A stretch of 20,035 bases of DNA from Candidatus Sumerlaeota bacterium (lineage in GTDB: Bacteria > Sumerlaeota > Sumerlaeia > JAFGJS01). The notes beneath the pieces are model-generated. The model did not search any database, was not told where the DNA came from, and saw nothing but the letters and a program-made list of their open reading frames with translations. Shown one piece after another: positions 1 through 6,618 of this stretch. The stretch covers positions 1 through 20,035 of the forward strand of contig JAFGJS010000021.1 of assembly GCA_016928995.1 (NCBI GenBank). The letters run 5' to 3'. Position 1 is the stretch's first letter; each line of letters opens with the position of its first letter. The translations under genes were made by a program, and so were the position numbers.

Positions 1-96
1 GAGGACAATCGCCCCTACCCGAAAAATTTGTCTCTGCTTGCTGCGCCGATCATGTGAACGTGATACAAACGATCAAAATCCCGCCTGACTCTGGAT

Positions 97-146
97 CGTA
101 CTGCGGGCATCCTGCCCGCAGCTGTGGGCAAGATGCCCACAGTACG
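97..146. repeat. 50-nt double-hairpin intergenic repeat
   Basis: Outer arms CGTACTG (97-103) and CAGTACG (140-146) are perfect inverted complements. They enclose two further hairpins: GCGGGCA..TGCCCGC (about 103-119) and TGTGGGCA..TGCCCACA (about 123-141). The unit could fold as a cruciform or a three-way junction. It has the look of a dispersed REP-like element rather than a terminator, because no T-run follows on either strand. Only one copy lies in this window, so repetition in the genome is an inference. Confidence 0.7.
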
Positions 147-390
147 AACAGCTGAAAGCCCACAATTTTCGGACAAACCGTCCGTCCCGCAAACCCATTC
201 GCAATTTCCGGACACTCCACTAAACCAAATCGCGGCAAGATACCAACTGATTTTTACGTTTAAATATCCGCATCCGCTCTGTTGCGTCAAGGTTTTTTTA
301 TTTTCATCGGTTTTTATCAGGAATGGGCACAGCGATGATTGAGTATTGCGCATCAGGTTTCGTTGTGGACAAAATTCTTGCACTGATTGC

Positions 391-421
391 TTGACGCAGT
401 TGGCGGTTTGGGGGGCATAAT
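391..421 (+). promoter_or_regulatory. Possible sigma-70-like promoter
   Basis: TTGACG at 391-396 resembles a -35 box and CATAAT at 416-421 a -10 box. The spacer is 19 nt, longer than the optimum. It lies about 75 nt before the start codon at 498. The match is only suggestive. Confidence 0.3.
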
Positions 422-497
422 GAGCGCCGTCATTGAAAACGCCTGCTGAAGTGGACAAAATGAGTCATTCAAAATCAAACCGGGCAGCCTGAATTCT

Positions 498-2120
498 ATG
501 CCGCATGCATCCAACAGAACTCCGCTGATCTTATACTTCCTGGCTGCGACGGGGATTCTGTTTTTTGCGGTCTTGATCGGCAATCAGGCGGATCTGGATT
601 TGTGGGGGCGGATGGCGGCTGGAGCGCTGATCGCGCAAAATGGAAAATTCCCATATCACGACGTGTTCTCCTACACCGCGCCGGACGCAGTCTGGATCGA
701 TCATGAATGGGGATCAGGATTCATCTTTTATCACGTCCTGCGGGCGGCAGGCGGCGCCGGATTGCAGCTGTTGAAGCTCTTGCTGCTGCTGGCCGTCCTC
801 ACGATTGTTTTCTGCAATGAAATCATACAAAACACTGGCGAATCAGATAAGTCAGAAGATCAGCGGCACGTTCGATTATTGCTGTTCGCCGTTGTACTGA
901 TCCTGCTGCTGCCGCCGTTGATCGCGCACAGCTGGCTGACGATCCGCTGCCAGTTATTCTCGTATTTATGCTACGCGCTGACACTGCTTGCGCTTGAAGC
1001 CTTCAGGCTGCGCAAGCGCGGCGGGCGTGGCGCGATCTGGCTGCTCTGCGCGTTGTATCTCTTTTGGATCAATGTCCACGGCGGCTTTGCTTATGGTTTT
1101 GCCGCGATTTTCTTCTACGTTGTCTGGATGCTGTTCAGCGGCCGTCGCCGCGACGCTGTGGAACTGCTGCTCGTCGCGCTGGCCTGTTTGGCCGTCACGC
1201 TGATCAATCCCTACGGAATTCGCTTCCACCGCCATATCATCTGGTCATGGGCGCTGCCGCGCGAAAATATCGCCGAATGGAAAACGGTCTTCGTCCATTC
1301 TGGATGGATATTTGGAGCGCTCTACAGCGCCTGCTTGCTGGGCTGGTGCAGTTTGAGCGTTTACGCCTGGAGCAAGAATCGCAGGCAATTCCCCGGCGCG
1401 GGCATGATGATCCTCGCCACTGGAATCGAAGGACTGCTGCACGTCAAGATGCTCCCCCTGTTTGCGATCACCGCCGCCATGCTCGGACCTGGCCTTGCGG
1501 ATGCCATGCAATCGCCGCCATTGGCCAGAGCGTTGCGCTCGAAGCGCTTCGCGGATTGCCTGCGCATCTACTTTCCGGTTTTGCTGCTCCTGCTAACGAT
1601 CCCCCTGTGCGCGCAACAGCTGCTTGCGCCGGGACCGGCGTTCACTACCCGCGCACCAAATCAAGATCCGCAAAGCAACATGGTGATTTATCCAGTCGAT
1701 GCGGTGCAATTTCTTCAAATGCATGACATTCAGGGCAACCTCTGGTGCCCGTTCGATTGGGGCGAGTTTTTATTATGGACGTTGTATCCGCGGATGCGCA
1801 TCAGCATTGACGGGCGCTACGAAGAGCTCTATCCGCATGAAGTTTTCGATGACGCTTATGCATTTTATTACGGCGAACAAAACCTGCAAATCGCGCTGAA
1901 ATATCCCACAACGCACATCATCATTCCGGCGCGGATGGACCCGTTGATTGACAAAATGCGCGAACTCGAAGAGTGGAGGCTGATCTATCGCGATCCGACC
2001 GCGCTGATCTATGCGCGCGGCAACGGCAGTGAGCTGATGGAGAATCGTAAACTGCAACCATCTGTCGCGCTGGACGATTTGGCCGGGGATTTAAATCGAT
2101 TCCGAAGCCACCCAGATTAA
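498..2120 (+). CDS. Polytopic membrane protein, GT-C/PMT-like glycosyltransferase type
   Basis: A 540-residue integral membrane protein. A first hydrophobic helix (about residues 9-28) is followed by a polar stretch with DLDLWGR (about 33-39) and later FSYT and DHEWG (about 57-71). Then come roughly eight to ten hydrophobic segments up to about residue 375, and a soluble C-terminal domain (about 390-540) containing CPFDWGEFLLW and ISIDGRYEELY. This layout, with an acidic first loop after helix 1, many helices and a C-terminal extramembrane domain, is typical of GT-C fold enzymes that use lipid-linked sugars, and of a family of uncharacterised membrane proteins that share it. The donor and acceptor cannot be told from the sequence. 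The start at 498 is the first ATG of the frame; no strong Shine-Dalgarno is seen. The gene stands alone, 183 nt before the next one. The coding call is secure; the glycosyltransferase assignment is moderate. Confidence 0.8.
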   Translation: MPHASNRTPLILYFLAATGILFFAVLIGNQADLDLWGRMAAGALIAQNGKFPYHDVFSYTAPDAVWIDHEWGSGFIFYHVLRAAGGAGLQLLKLLLLLAVLTIVFCNEIIQNTGESDKSEDQRHVRLLLFAVVLILLLPPLIAHSWLTIRCQLFSYLCYALTLLALEAFRLRKRGGRGAIWLLCALYLFWINVHGGFAYGFAAIFFYVVWMLFSGRRRDAVELLLVALACLAVTLINPYGIRFHRHIIWSWALPRENIAEWKTVFVHSGWIFGALYSACLLGWCSLSVYAWSKNRRQFPGAGMMILATGIEGLLHVKMLPLFAITAAMLGPGLADAMQSPPLARALRSKRFADCLRIYFPVLLLLLTIPLCAQQLLAPGPAFTTRAPNQDPQSNMVIYPVDAVQFLQMHDIQGNLWCPFDWGEFLLWTLYPRMRISIDGRYEELYPHEVFDDAYAFYYGEQNLQIALKYPTTHIIIPARMDPLIDKMRELEEWRLIYRDPTALIYARGNGSELMENRKLQPSVALDDLAGDLNRFRSHPD

Positions 2121-2303
2121 CTCAAGCGAATACAGCGCATAACGACACATTGGGGCGACTATATGACTACCGCAACCCAAAGGTCATTTGCACCTCCTGC
2201 AATCATCGCCAAAAACGGTTGAATGTTCCGAATCGAGCAGGTAAACCATCGCCTGCTTTCGCAAAAAAAATCGTCCATAGTTTGACCAGGAGTTACACCC
2301 GAC

Positions 2304-2978
2304 ATGCCCATCAGCAAAGGTTCGCTTTCCTGCCGCCTGTATCGCGCGCAGGATGATCTGCCTCCCGATTATGAGGAGCGTTTTCCACGGCAATTACGCC
2401 GCCATTGGTTTCACGAGATCGATTCACGTCGCGGCGAGGATCGTTCAACCGGCTGGGTGAATCTGCGGCATCTCCTCGACACGGAGCCGAACTGGGACGA
2501 AATGTGCCTTTATCCGTGGCTGCTGCTGGGGTTGCGGCGCGACCGCAAGTCGCTGAATCCCGCGCTGTTGCGCGCTCGCATCGAACTGAAAATCGAGGAA
2601 ATCTGCAAGGAAAAGTCCGTCGAGCGAATTGGCAAGCAGGAGCGCAAGGCCGTCACGGAGCAGGTCAAGATGGACATGCTTGTCGAGCAAACGCCATCCA
2701 CGCAAATTATCGAAGCTGCCTGGAATCTGCAATCGGGCTTGGTCGTGTTCGGAGCGGCGAGCGAAAACGCCGGACTGATTTTCTCGGATCTCTTCACCGA
2801 AACGTTCCAGGTGGAACTCTGGCCGATGCTCCCCTTCACGCTGGCTGAAAAATGGACCGAGGGGCAAGGCAAGCCGGAATTGCTCGAACTGCTCCGCCCT
2901 ACGATCTTTTCCAGTCTCTACGATCAACTGGCTCAGGAAGCCGTGACGCAAAATGCGGATTTGCTGCATGAGGAATAA
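2304..2978 (+). CDS. rdgC: RdgC-like recombination-associated protein, short form
   Basis: A 224-residue soluble protein. The opening MPISKGSLSCRLYR, the charged helix at about 92-130 (ARIELKIEEICKEK..KQERKAVTEQVK) and the following segment at about 136-165 (AAWNLQSGLVVFGAASENAG) match the order of segments in RdgC. There, a helix after the N-terminal domain leads to a strand pair where the family has a short W-D/N-GL-V-AS pattern. RdgC forms a ring dimer on double-stranded DNA and limits RecA action. At 224 residues it lacks roughly the last quarter of the E. coli protein (about 300 residues, from memory), so this is either a compact lineage form or a distant relative. AGGAG at 2288-2292 lies 11 nt before the ATG, supporting the start. 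It is unrelated in function to the BMC operon on the other strand. Confidence 0.68.
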   Translation: MPISKGSLSCRLYRAQDDLPPDYEERFPRQLRRHWFHEIDSRRGEDRSTGWVNLRHLLDTEPNWDEMCLYPWLLLGLRRDRKSLNPALLRARIELKIEEICKEKSVERIGKQERKAVTEQVKMDMLVEQTPSTQIIEAAWNLQSGLVVFGAASENAGLIFSDLFTETFQVELWPMLPFTLAEKWTEGQGKPELLELLRPTIFSSLYDQLAQEAVTQNADLLHEE

Positions 2979-3019
2979 TCGACACACAGTCGCAATACGG
3001 AATGCGGTTGATTAAGGGA

Positions 3020-3097
3020 TGGTAGCGCCATGGGGATTTGAACCCCAGTTTCCGCCGTGAGAGGGCGGCGTCCTGGACCGGGCTAGACGATGGCGCC
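3020..3097 (-). tRNA. trnE: tRNA-Glu (anticodon CTC)
   Basis: On the minus strand the sequence folds as a full cloverleaf. The acceptor is GGCGCCA with TGGCGCT (one G-U at the first pair), followed by discriminator A and an encoded CCA (3020-3022). The anticodon stem is CCGCC/GGCGG with the seven-base loop CTCTCAC giving anticodon CTC. The T arm is TGGGG/CCCCA with loop TTCAAAT. The anticodon reads GAG codons, so this is glutamate. It stands alone, downstream of the BMC operon on the same strand. Confidence 0.95.
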
Positions 3098-3242
3098 GAA
3101 TGAAAATTTCATGCAAAAGGGAAACGAAACCTAGCTCGTGGGCCGTCCCCTGTCAACTGGAAAAAACTCTATTCTCTTAAGACGCCATTATTTATCGAAA
3201 AAGCGTCTTCAGCCATATAGATATTTCAAAAAACACATTTTC

Positions 3243-3337
3243 GCACAGAGCCACGGAGCACGCAGAGAGGCTATGCTCATAATATTTCCCAGCACATATA
3301 GTGCTTTCTCTGTGTCCTCTGTGCACTCTGTGGTGAT
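3243..3337. repeat. CACAGAG-rich inverted repeat element, copy 1
   Basis: The left arm (3243-3269, GCACAGAGCCACGGAGCACG...) is an imperfect inverted complement of the right arm (about 3307-3334, TCTCTGTGTCCTCTGTGCAC...). The middle has its own hairpin AGCAC-ATATA-GTGCT (3291-3305). The right arm abuts the stop codon of the dehydrogenase gene. In the operon's direction the folded element is followed after about 10 nt by a T6 run, so it may also serve as the operon terminator. The arms match those of the element at 6471-6609. Confidence 0.75.
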
Positions 3338-3341
3338 TTTA

Positions 3342-4271
3342 TCAGTTCATACCGATCTTACCGAGCATGTCCTGCAACGCGCGCGCGGAGTTTTGCAGGC
3401 CGGTTTTTTCCTTCGGCCAAAGCTCGATCTCTTCGTGCGACAGCACGCCATTGCGGCCAATGACCGTCGGCACGCTCAGGCAGACGTTGCGAATGCCATA
3501 CGCCCCTTGCTGCAACGACGAAACCGGCAGCAGCGTCCGCGAATTGAGCGCGATGGCATGAATCACCTCGCGCATCGCCACGCCCACGGCCCAGCCCGCG
3601 CCGCCTTTTTTCTTGATCACTTCGGCGCCGCTGGTTCGCGCCCGTTCCGCCAATTGCATCATTAAACCCGGATTCAGCGCCTTGACGCCGGACAACGGCA
3701 GGCCGTTCACTGACGCGCTGGACCAAATCGGCACCATCGAATCGCCATGCTCGCCCAGCATCAGCGCCTTCACTTGCGCCGGCGCCAGTTGCAGCGCTGC
3801 TGCAATCATCGATGAAAAACGGCTGGTATCCAGCATCGTGCCCAGACCGATCACCTGCCGCCACGGCAGATCAAGCCGCCGCACGGCCGCCTGCGTGAGC
3901 ACGTCCACGGGATTCGACACGACGAACACGATGGCCTCGCGCTTCATCCCGGCCGACGCGATGCTGTCCAGAATCTGGTTGAACAGCGCCATGTTGCGGT
4001 TGATCAGATCGAGCCGCGATTCATCCGGCTTGCGGCGCAGCCCTGCCGTGATGACGAAAATATCGCTGTCCTTGCCGCGAGCATAATCTCCAGTGTAGAT
4101 CCGCTGATCCGCGCACATCGCCGCTCCGTGCAGCAAATCCAGCGCCTCGCCTTCCGCCGCGTCCTGATTCGCGTCCAGAATCTGAATCTCGCTCACAATG
4201 CCGCCGCACTGCAAGGCAAACGCCGCGCAAGCCCCCACGCGCCCGCCGCCGCCGATGATGGTCACTTTCAT
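3342..4271 (-). CDS. Lactate/malate dehydrogenase family enzyme (BMC-associated)
   Basis: A 309-residue NAD-dependent 2-hydroxyacid dehydrogenase. The Rossmann motif is at residues 7-13 (GGGGRVG), and Asp33 at the end of strand 2 favours NAD over NADP. The catalytic set is present: Arg86 (DESR), Asp148 and Arg151 (GTMLDTSR), His175 (GEHGD). The substrate-specificity position before KP is Arg80, as in malate dehydrogenases, where lactate dehydrogenases have Gln. The GTMLDTSR block reads more like lactate dehydrogenase, so the true substrate is open. I chose the ATG at 4271 because GGGAG lies 8 nt upstream; an in-frame ATG 18 nt earlier would precede that site. It is the last gene of the BMC operon. 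Enzymes of this family are known in PVM-type loci, where a role in NADH recycling or lactate/pyruvate conversion is inferred. There is no obvious encapsulation peptide. A 476-bp cassette separates it from the aldolase gene. Confidence 0.9.
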   Translation of the reverse strand: MKVTIIGGGGRVGACAAFALQCGGIVSEIQILDANQDAAEGEALDLLHGAAMCADQRIYTGDYARGKDSDIFVITAGLRRKPDESRLDLINRNMALFNQILDSIASAGMKREAIVFVVSNPVDVLTQAAVRRLDLPWRQVIGLGTMLDTSRFSSMIAAALQLAPAQVKALMLGEHGDSMVPIWSSASVNGLPLSGVKALNPGLMMQLAERARTSGAEVIKKKGGAGWAVGVAMREVIHAIALNSRTLLPVSSLQQGAYGIRNVCLSVPTVIGRNGVLSHEEIELWPKEKTGLQNSARALQDMLGKIGMN

Positions 4272-4294
4272 TATAGAAACTCCCGCCAAAATTT

Positions 4295-4324
4295 CTTAAT
4301 CCTAATCCTAATCTTAATCCTAAT
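4295..4324. repeat. Left hexamer array of the cassette (5 units)
   Basis: Five uninterrupted hexamers CTTAAT, CCTAAT, CCTAAT, CTTAAT, CCTAAT. Positions 4307-4325 form a perfect 19-nt inverted repeat with 4752-4770. Confidence 0.9.
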
Positions 4325-4341
4325 CGAACCATCAAACTTCC

Positions 4342-4711
4342 TTAATGCTTCCGCCATTTCGAATTGCTCTTAATCAGACCGATCAGCATCGCCACAATAC
4401 TGGATAAGTATTCTTTGCCTTGTTTTGCTTGCTCTCGATCGATTAATTGTTTCAGCGCCATCACATCCAAACATGCCGCGCATTCTAAAGCGGAGCCACG
4501 CGCAATGTCAAAAAAAACGTCGACGATCATTCGATGTGAACTTTCCATTTCCTTCTGCGATGTTGAGAGCGATAGAAATCGACGCCCGATCAATTTGGTT
4601 AATCACCGTATTTGTCTTGGAATGCTTCTCAAGAATTGGCGTCAGCCATTCTATAAATTGAATGGCTGTTTGATAAACCTGCAATTTTTCGTGGTCGAAT
4701 GCTGTCGCCAT
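4342..4711 (-). pseudogene. Four-helix-bundle protein (23S rRNA IVS protein family), frameshifted
   Basis: The first part (4711 down to the T8 run) encodes MATAFDHEKLQVYQTAIQF.. and IDRASISIALNIAEGNGK, ending DRRRFF before a stop. The second part, in another frame, continues FFDIARGSALECAACLDVM and ends near 4342. Together they give the family's usual sequence of about 122 residues, with the hallmarks L.VYQ.AI, SI..NIAEG and (FF).IARGS..E. The break falls exactly at a run of eight T (plus-strand A run at 4510-4517). Removing one T restores the whole frame. It may be a real decay mutation, a sequencing error, or a site of polymerase slippage. Proteins of this family form pentamers of helical bundles; their function is uncertain. 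The gene is on the operon's strand, inside the hexamer-flanked cassette. Confidence 0.85.
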
Positions 4712-4740
4712 TCTGTGTTTTATTCTCAATTTTGAATAAG

Positions 4741-4770
4741 ATTAAGATTTGGATTAGGATTAAGATTAGG
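4741..4770. repeat. Right hexamer array of the cassette (5 units)
   Basis: Five tandem hexamers ATTAAG, ATTTGG, ATTAGG, ATTAAG, ATTAGG, inverted with respect to the array at 4295-4324. A further degenerate unit, AATAAG, precedes it at 4735-4740. Confidence 0.9.
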
Positions 4771-4780
4771 ACGAAAAAAT

Positions 4781-5860
4781 TTATCCTTGATTCGTTCGCT
4801 TCATAATCTCATCCGTGATGCGCTTCACGACCTCCTCGGCTTGCGGGCTGTAATCCACGTGGCCGTCGGGCAGTTCCTCGCCGCAGCGCGTGGCCACGCA
4901 GGTCACGCCCGGACGCCAATCGGCGTCCATCCGGCCGAGTTCCGCTTCCTTCAGATCGAAACGCGGATCGGGAATCTCCAGGCCCTTCTTCAGATTCAGC
5001 AGATCGCGCATCTGGCTGCCGGTGAATTTCTCCGGCGTCTTGCCCAGCTGCGTTGTCACCATGATCGTGCGGCAATACGCCTCCAGGATTTCCATCTTGA
5101 AGTATGCGTCTTCCACCGACAGATGGCTCCACGCAACCACGCCGTGATTCGCCATCAGGATCGTGTTATGCTCCGGCGCCAGCTGCGCCACGTTCAGCGC
5201 CATGTTTTTCGTTCCCGGCGTTTCGTACGCCGCAATCGGCACCTCGCCGATGAACACCTCGAACTCCGGCAGCATCTTATTCGGCGGTTTGACGCCAGAC
5301 ACCGCGAACGCCGTGGCATACGGCGGATGGCAATGCGCCACGGCCATTGCGCGCGGCACAGCCTTCATCACTTCAAGGTGCATCAGAATTTCGCTTGTGC
5401 GGCGCTTGCGCCCGGCCAACTGATCGCCTTCCAGATTCACCAGGCAAAGGTCTTCGGGCTGCATGAAGCCCTTCGAGACCAAGGTCGGCGTGCATAGCGC
5501 GATGTCCGGCTTCACGCGAATCGAGATATTCCCCCCGTTGCCGTCCACATACTCGCGATTCCACATCCGCCGTCCGATATCTACGATCGCTTTTTTCAGT
5601 TCCAACAGCTCCGGCGAATTCAGATAGGCTTCCAGCACTTCCTTCGGTGAATCCGCCGTTACATTGTCGAACCGTGACGCGCCGCCTGTCGTTTTCACGC
5701 CACCGACCGATTCGCGCCGCGACTCGGTCAATTTCGCCCGGCCTTCCAGCCCGAGCAGATCCCGCGCCGAAGGCGTCAGAATCGCGTCCGGCGGCAGTTC
5801 CGTCACGCCGCCGTTTTTCAGCATCGCCTCAACATCCCGCGCTGTAATCACTTTTTTCAT
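4781..5860 (-). CDS. Class II aldolase (fuculose/rhamnulose-1-phosphate type), BMC cargo
   Basis: A 359-residue class II aldolase/adducin-family enzyme. The fold starts at about residue 85. Phosphate-loop residues are GNGGNIS (107-113); the catalytic acid is probably Glu157 (TSEILMH). The metal ligands are His176 and His178 (HCHPP) and His239 (NHG). The expected reaction is cleavage of L-fuculose- or L-rhamnulose-1-phosphate to DHAP and L-lactaldehyde, the entry to PVM-type compartments. Sequence alone does not choose between the two sugars. The N-terminal 40 residues (VITARDVEAMLKNGG and ILTPSARDLL) are outside the usual aldolase fold, which is about 215 residues in FucA. They resemble extensions seen on BMC cargo, so a targeting role is inferred. 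A C-terminal extension after about residue 290 is also present. The start is 10 nt after the stop of the preceding BMC-P gene, and GAGAAAG precedes the ATG. Confidence 0.9.
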   Translation of the reverse strand: MKKVITARDVEAMLKNGGVTELPPDAILTPSARDLLGLEGRAKLTESRRESVGGVKTTGGASRFDNVTADSPKEVLEAYLNSPELLELKKAIVDIGRRMWNREYVDGNGGNISIRVKPDIALCTPTLVSKGFMQPEDLCLVNLEGDQLAGRKRRTSEILMHLEVMKAVPRAMAVAHCHPPYATAFAVSGVKPPNKMLPEFEVFIGEVPIAAYETPGTKNMALNVAQLAPEHNTILMANHGVVAWSHLSVEDAYFKMEILEAYCRTIMVTTQLGKTPEKFTGSQMRDLLNLKKGLEIPDPRFDLKEAELGRMDADWRPGVTCVATRCGEELPDGHVDYSPQAEEVVKRITDEIMKRTNQG

Positions 5861-5870
5861 CGTATCTTTC

Positions 5871-6176
5871 TCACTTCGCTAATTCGATTCGATCCATAAT
5901 CGCCACATTGATCGCGTCCACCGGCGTCCGTTCTTCAAAGGGCGCCGCCGCCTCGCGGCCTTCGACGTAGCCGATGATCTGCCCCGTCCACGCGCCCATC
6001 GCGTCATACACCACCGGACTGAAGGCGTTGCTCATTTTCTCCGGATGCGGATCGCCGTCCATCGACTCCCGCATCAGTTTCAGCGACATCGGCGACACGA
6101 TCACATAGCGTCCGCCTTTGAGCGAAGGAACCGCTTTGTTCAGCGTCACCCGGCCGATCACTCTTCCTAGTTTCAT
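5871..6176 (-). CDS. BMC-P shell vertex protein (EutN/CcmL family), divergent
   Basis: A 101-residue protein of the pentameric vertex family. The first strands, MKLGRVIGRVTLNKAVPSL, and GGRYVIVSP match the EutN/CcmL start, and it ends INVAIMDRIEL, equivalent to IIGIVD. The middle differs from canonical members: a longer charged segment (about 33-50, SLKLMRESMDGDPHPEK) comes first. The usual VD..GAG.GE..L..GS motif is replaced by YDAMGAWTGQIIGYVEG, so the pore region is altered. It overlaps the upstream BMC-P gene by 4 nt (6173-6176) with AGGAGG 7 nt before its ATG, indicating translational coupling. It is one of three different BMC-P proteins here, as expected for a PVM-type shell, where pentamers cap the vertices. 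Confidence 0.9.
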   Translation of the reverse strand: MKLGRVIGRVTLNKAVPSLKGGRYVIVSPMSLKLMRESMDGDPHPEKMSNAFSPVVYDAMGAWTGQIIGYVEGREAAAPFEERTPVDAINVAIMDRIELAK

Positions 6177-6445
6177 GCCTGCGCCTCCTGGTCGTCTACA
6201 ATGCCAATGATCGTGTTGCGCGCCGGACTTTTTGGATCGCCGACCAGTTCCTGCGCGTATCGCCCGTCCGTTGAAACCATCACGCGCTGTCCCGCTGCCG
6301 CGCCGTGCGGATCAATCGCCACAACCGGCACGTCCTCCGGTTCGCCATCCTTGCTGATCGGCTGGCAGACCAGCAGCCGCCAGCCTTTCAGGCTCGGATG
6401 CTTCACCGTCGAGATCACGCTGCCTTCCACGCGGCACAGCAACAT
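6173..6445 (-). CDS. BMC-P shell vertex protein (EutN/CcmL family)
   Basis: A 90-residue EutN/CcmL-family protein. MLLCRVEGSVISTVKHPSL followed by GWRLLVCQP is the classic start. VVAIDPHGAAAGQRVMVSTDG is the pore-side loop, and NTIIGIVDD the closing strand. The length is normal for the family. AAGGA lies 9 nt before the ATG. It ends in a 4-nt overlap with the next BMC-P gene. The spacer upstream of it is filled by a CACAGAG-type repeat element that separates it from the aldehyde dehydrogenase gene. Its role is to form pentamers closing the vertices of the polyhedral shell. Confidence 0.93.
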   Translation of the reverse strand: MLLCRVEGSVISTVKHPSLKGWRLLVCQPISKDGEPEDVPVVAIDPHGAAAGQRVMVSTDGRYAQELVGDPKSPARNTIIGIVDDQEAQA

Positions 6446-6470
6446 TTGCTTTATTCCTTAACAGAAAATA

Positions 6471-6609
6471 TTCACCACAGAGGGCACAGAGAACACAGAA
6501 ATTTTTTGAGAGAAACCAAAAAAAACTTCAAGTTTTCAAATCCGATAAATCCTGTTCATCCTGTCAAGAAAAAATCAGTTCTCTGTGATCCTCTGTGCGC
6601 TCTCTGGTT
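6471..6609. repeat. CACAGAG-rich inverted repeat element, copy 2
   Basis: The left arm TTCACCACAGAGGGCACAGA (6471-6490, continuing to about 6500) is an imperfect inverted complement of the right arm at about 6577-6609 (TTCTCTGTGATCCTCTGTGC...). The interior holds a different repeat-like phrase, AATCCTGTTCATCCTGTC (6548-6565). The arms match those of the element at 3243-3337. It fills nearly the whole spacer between the aldehyde dehydrogenase stop (6619) and the BMC-P start (6445) inside the operon. Confidence 0.8.
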
Positions 6610-6618
6610 TAATGATCC

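Larger units (their letters stand above)
1..497. other. Intergenic region upstream of membrane protein gene
   Basis: No convincing gene is seen here. The reading frames that cross it run through the 50-nt hairpin repeat and have no ribosome-binding site or recognisable protein features. It holds the repeat at 97-146 and a possible promoter at 391-421. The short phrase GTGGACAAAAT recurs at about 364 and 451. The left edge could be the tail of something outside the window, but nothing supports this. Confidence 0.6.
4295..4770 (-). mobile_element. Hexamer-flanked cassette carrying a four-helix-bundle (IVS-protein) gene
   Basis: A 476-bp unit lies between the aldolase stop (4781) and the dehydrogenase start (4271). 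Its ends are five tandem hexamers each, in inverted orientation, with a perfect 19-nt inverted match (4307-4325 with 4752-4770). It encloses one frameshifted gene of the 23S rRNA intervening-sequence protein family. The heptamer AAAATTT occurs just outside both ends (4288-4294 and 4776-4782), which could be a target duplication but is AT-rich and may be chance. In RNA the ends would pair into a long stem with the gene in the loop, the layout of intervening sequences in bacterial 23S rRNA. Mobility is inferred from this structure; no transposase is encoded. Confidence 0.6.

Noticed and set aside
15-458. Minus-strand reading frame of 147 codons at the left edge
   Set aside because: It runs through the 50-nt hairpin repeat, has no ribosome-binding site, and its composition does not look like a protein.
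2236-2260. Hairpin AGCAGG..CCTGCT followed by TTTC as a terminator for the membrane protein gene
   Set aside because: The stem is only 6 bp with a 10-nt loop and a very short T-run; too weak to claim.
2150-2356. Plus-strand frame of 68 codons before the RdgC-like gene
   Set aside because: It overlaps the start of the RdgC-like gene, lacks a Shine-Dalgarno and has no family hallmarks.
4364-4735. Plus-strand reading frame of 123 codons inside the cassette
   Set aside because: It is antisense to the well-conserved four-helix-bundle gene and has no recognisable features or start signal.
4295-4770. CRISPR array or diversity-generating retroelement accessory gene
   Set aside because: The hexamers have no spacers between them, and although the accessory Avd protein has a similar fold, no reverse transcriptase or template repeat is present.
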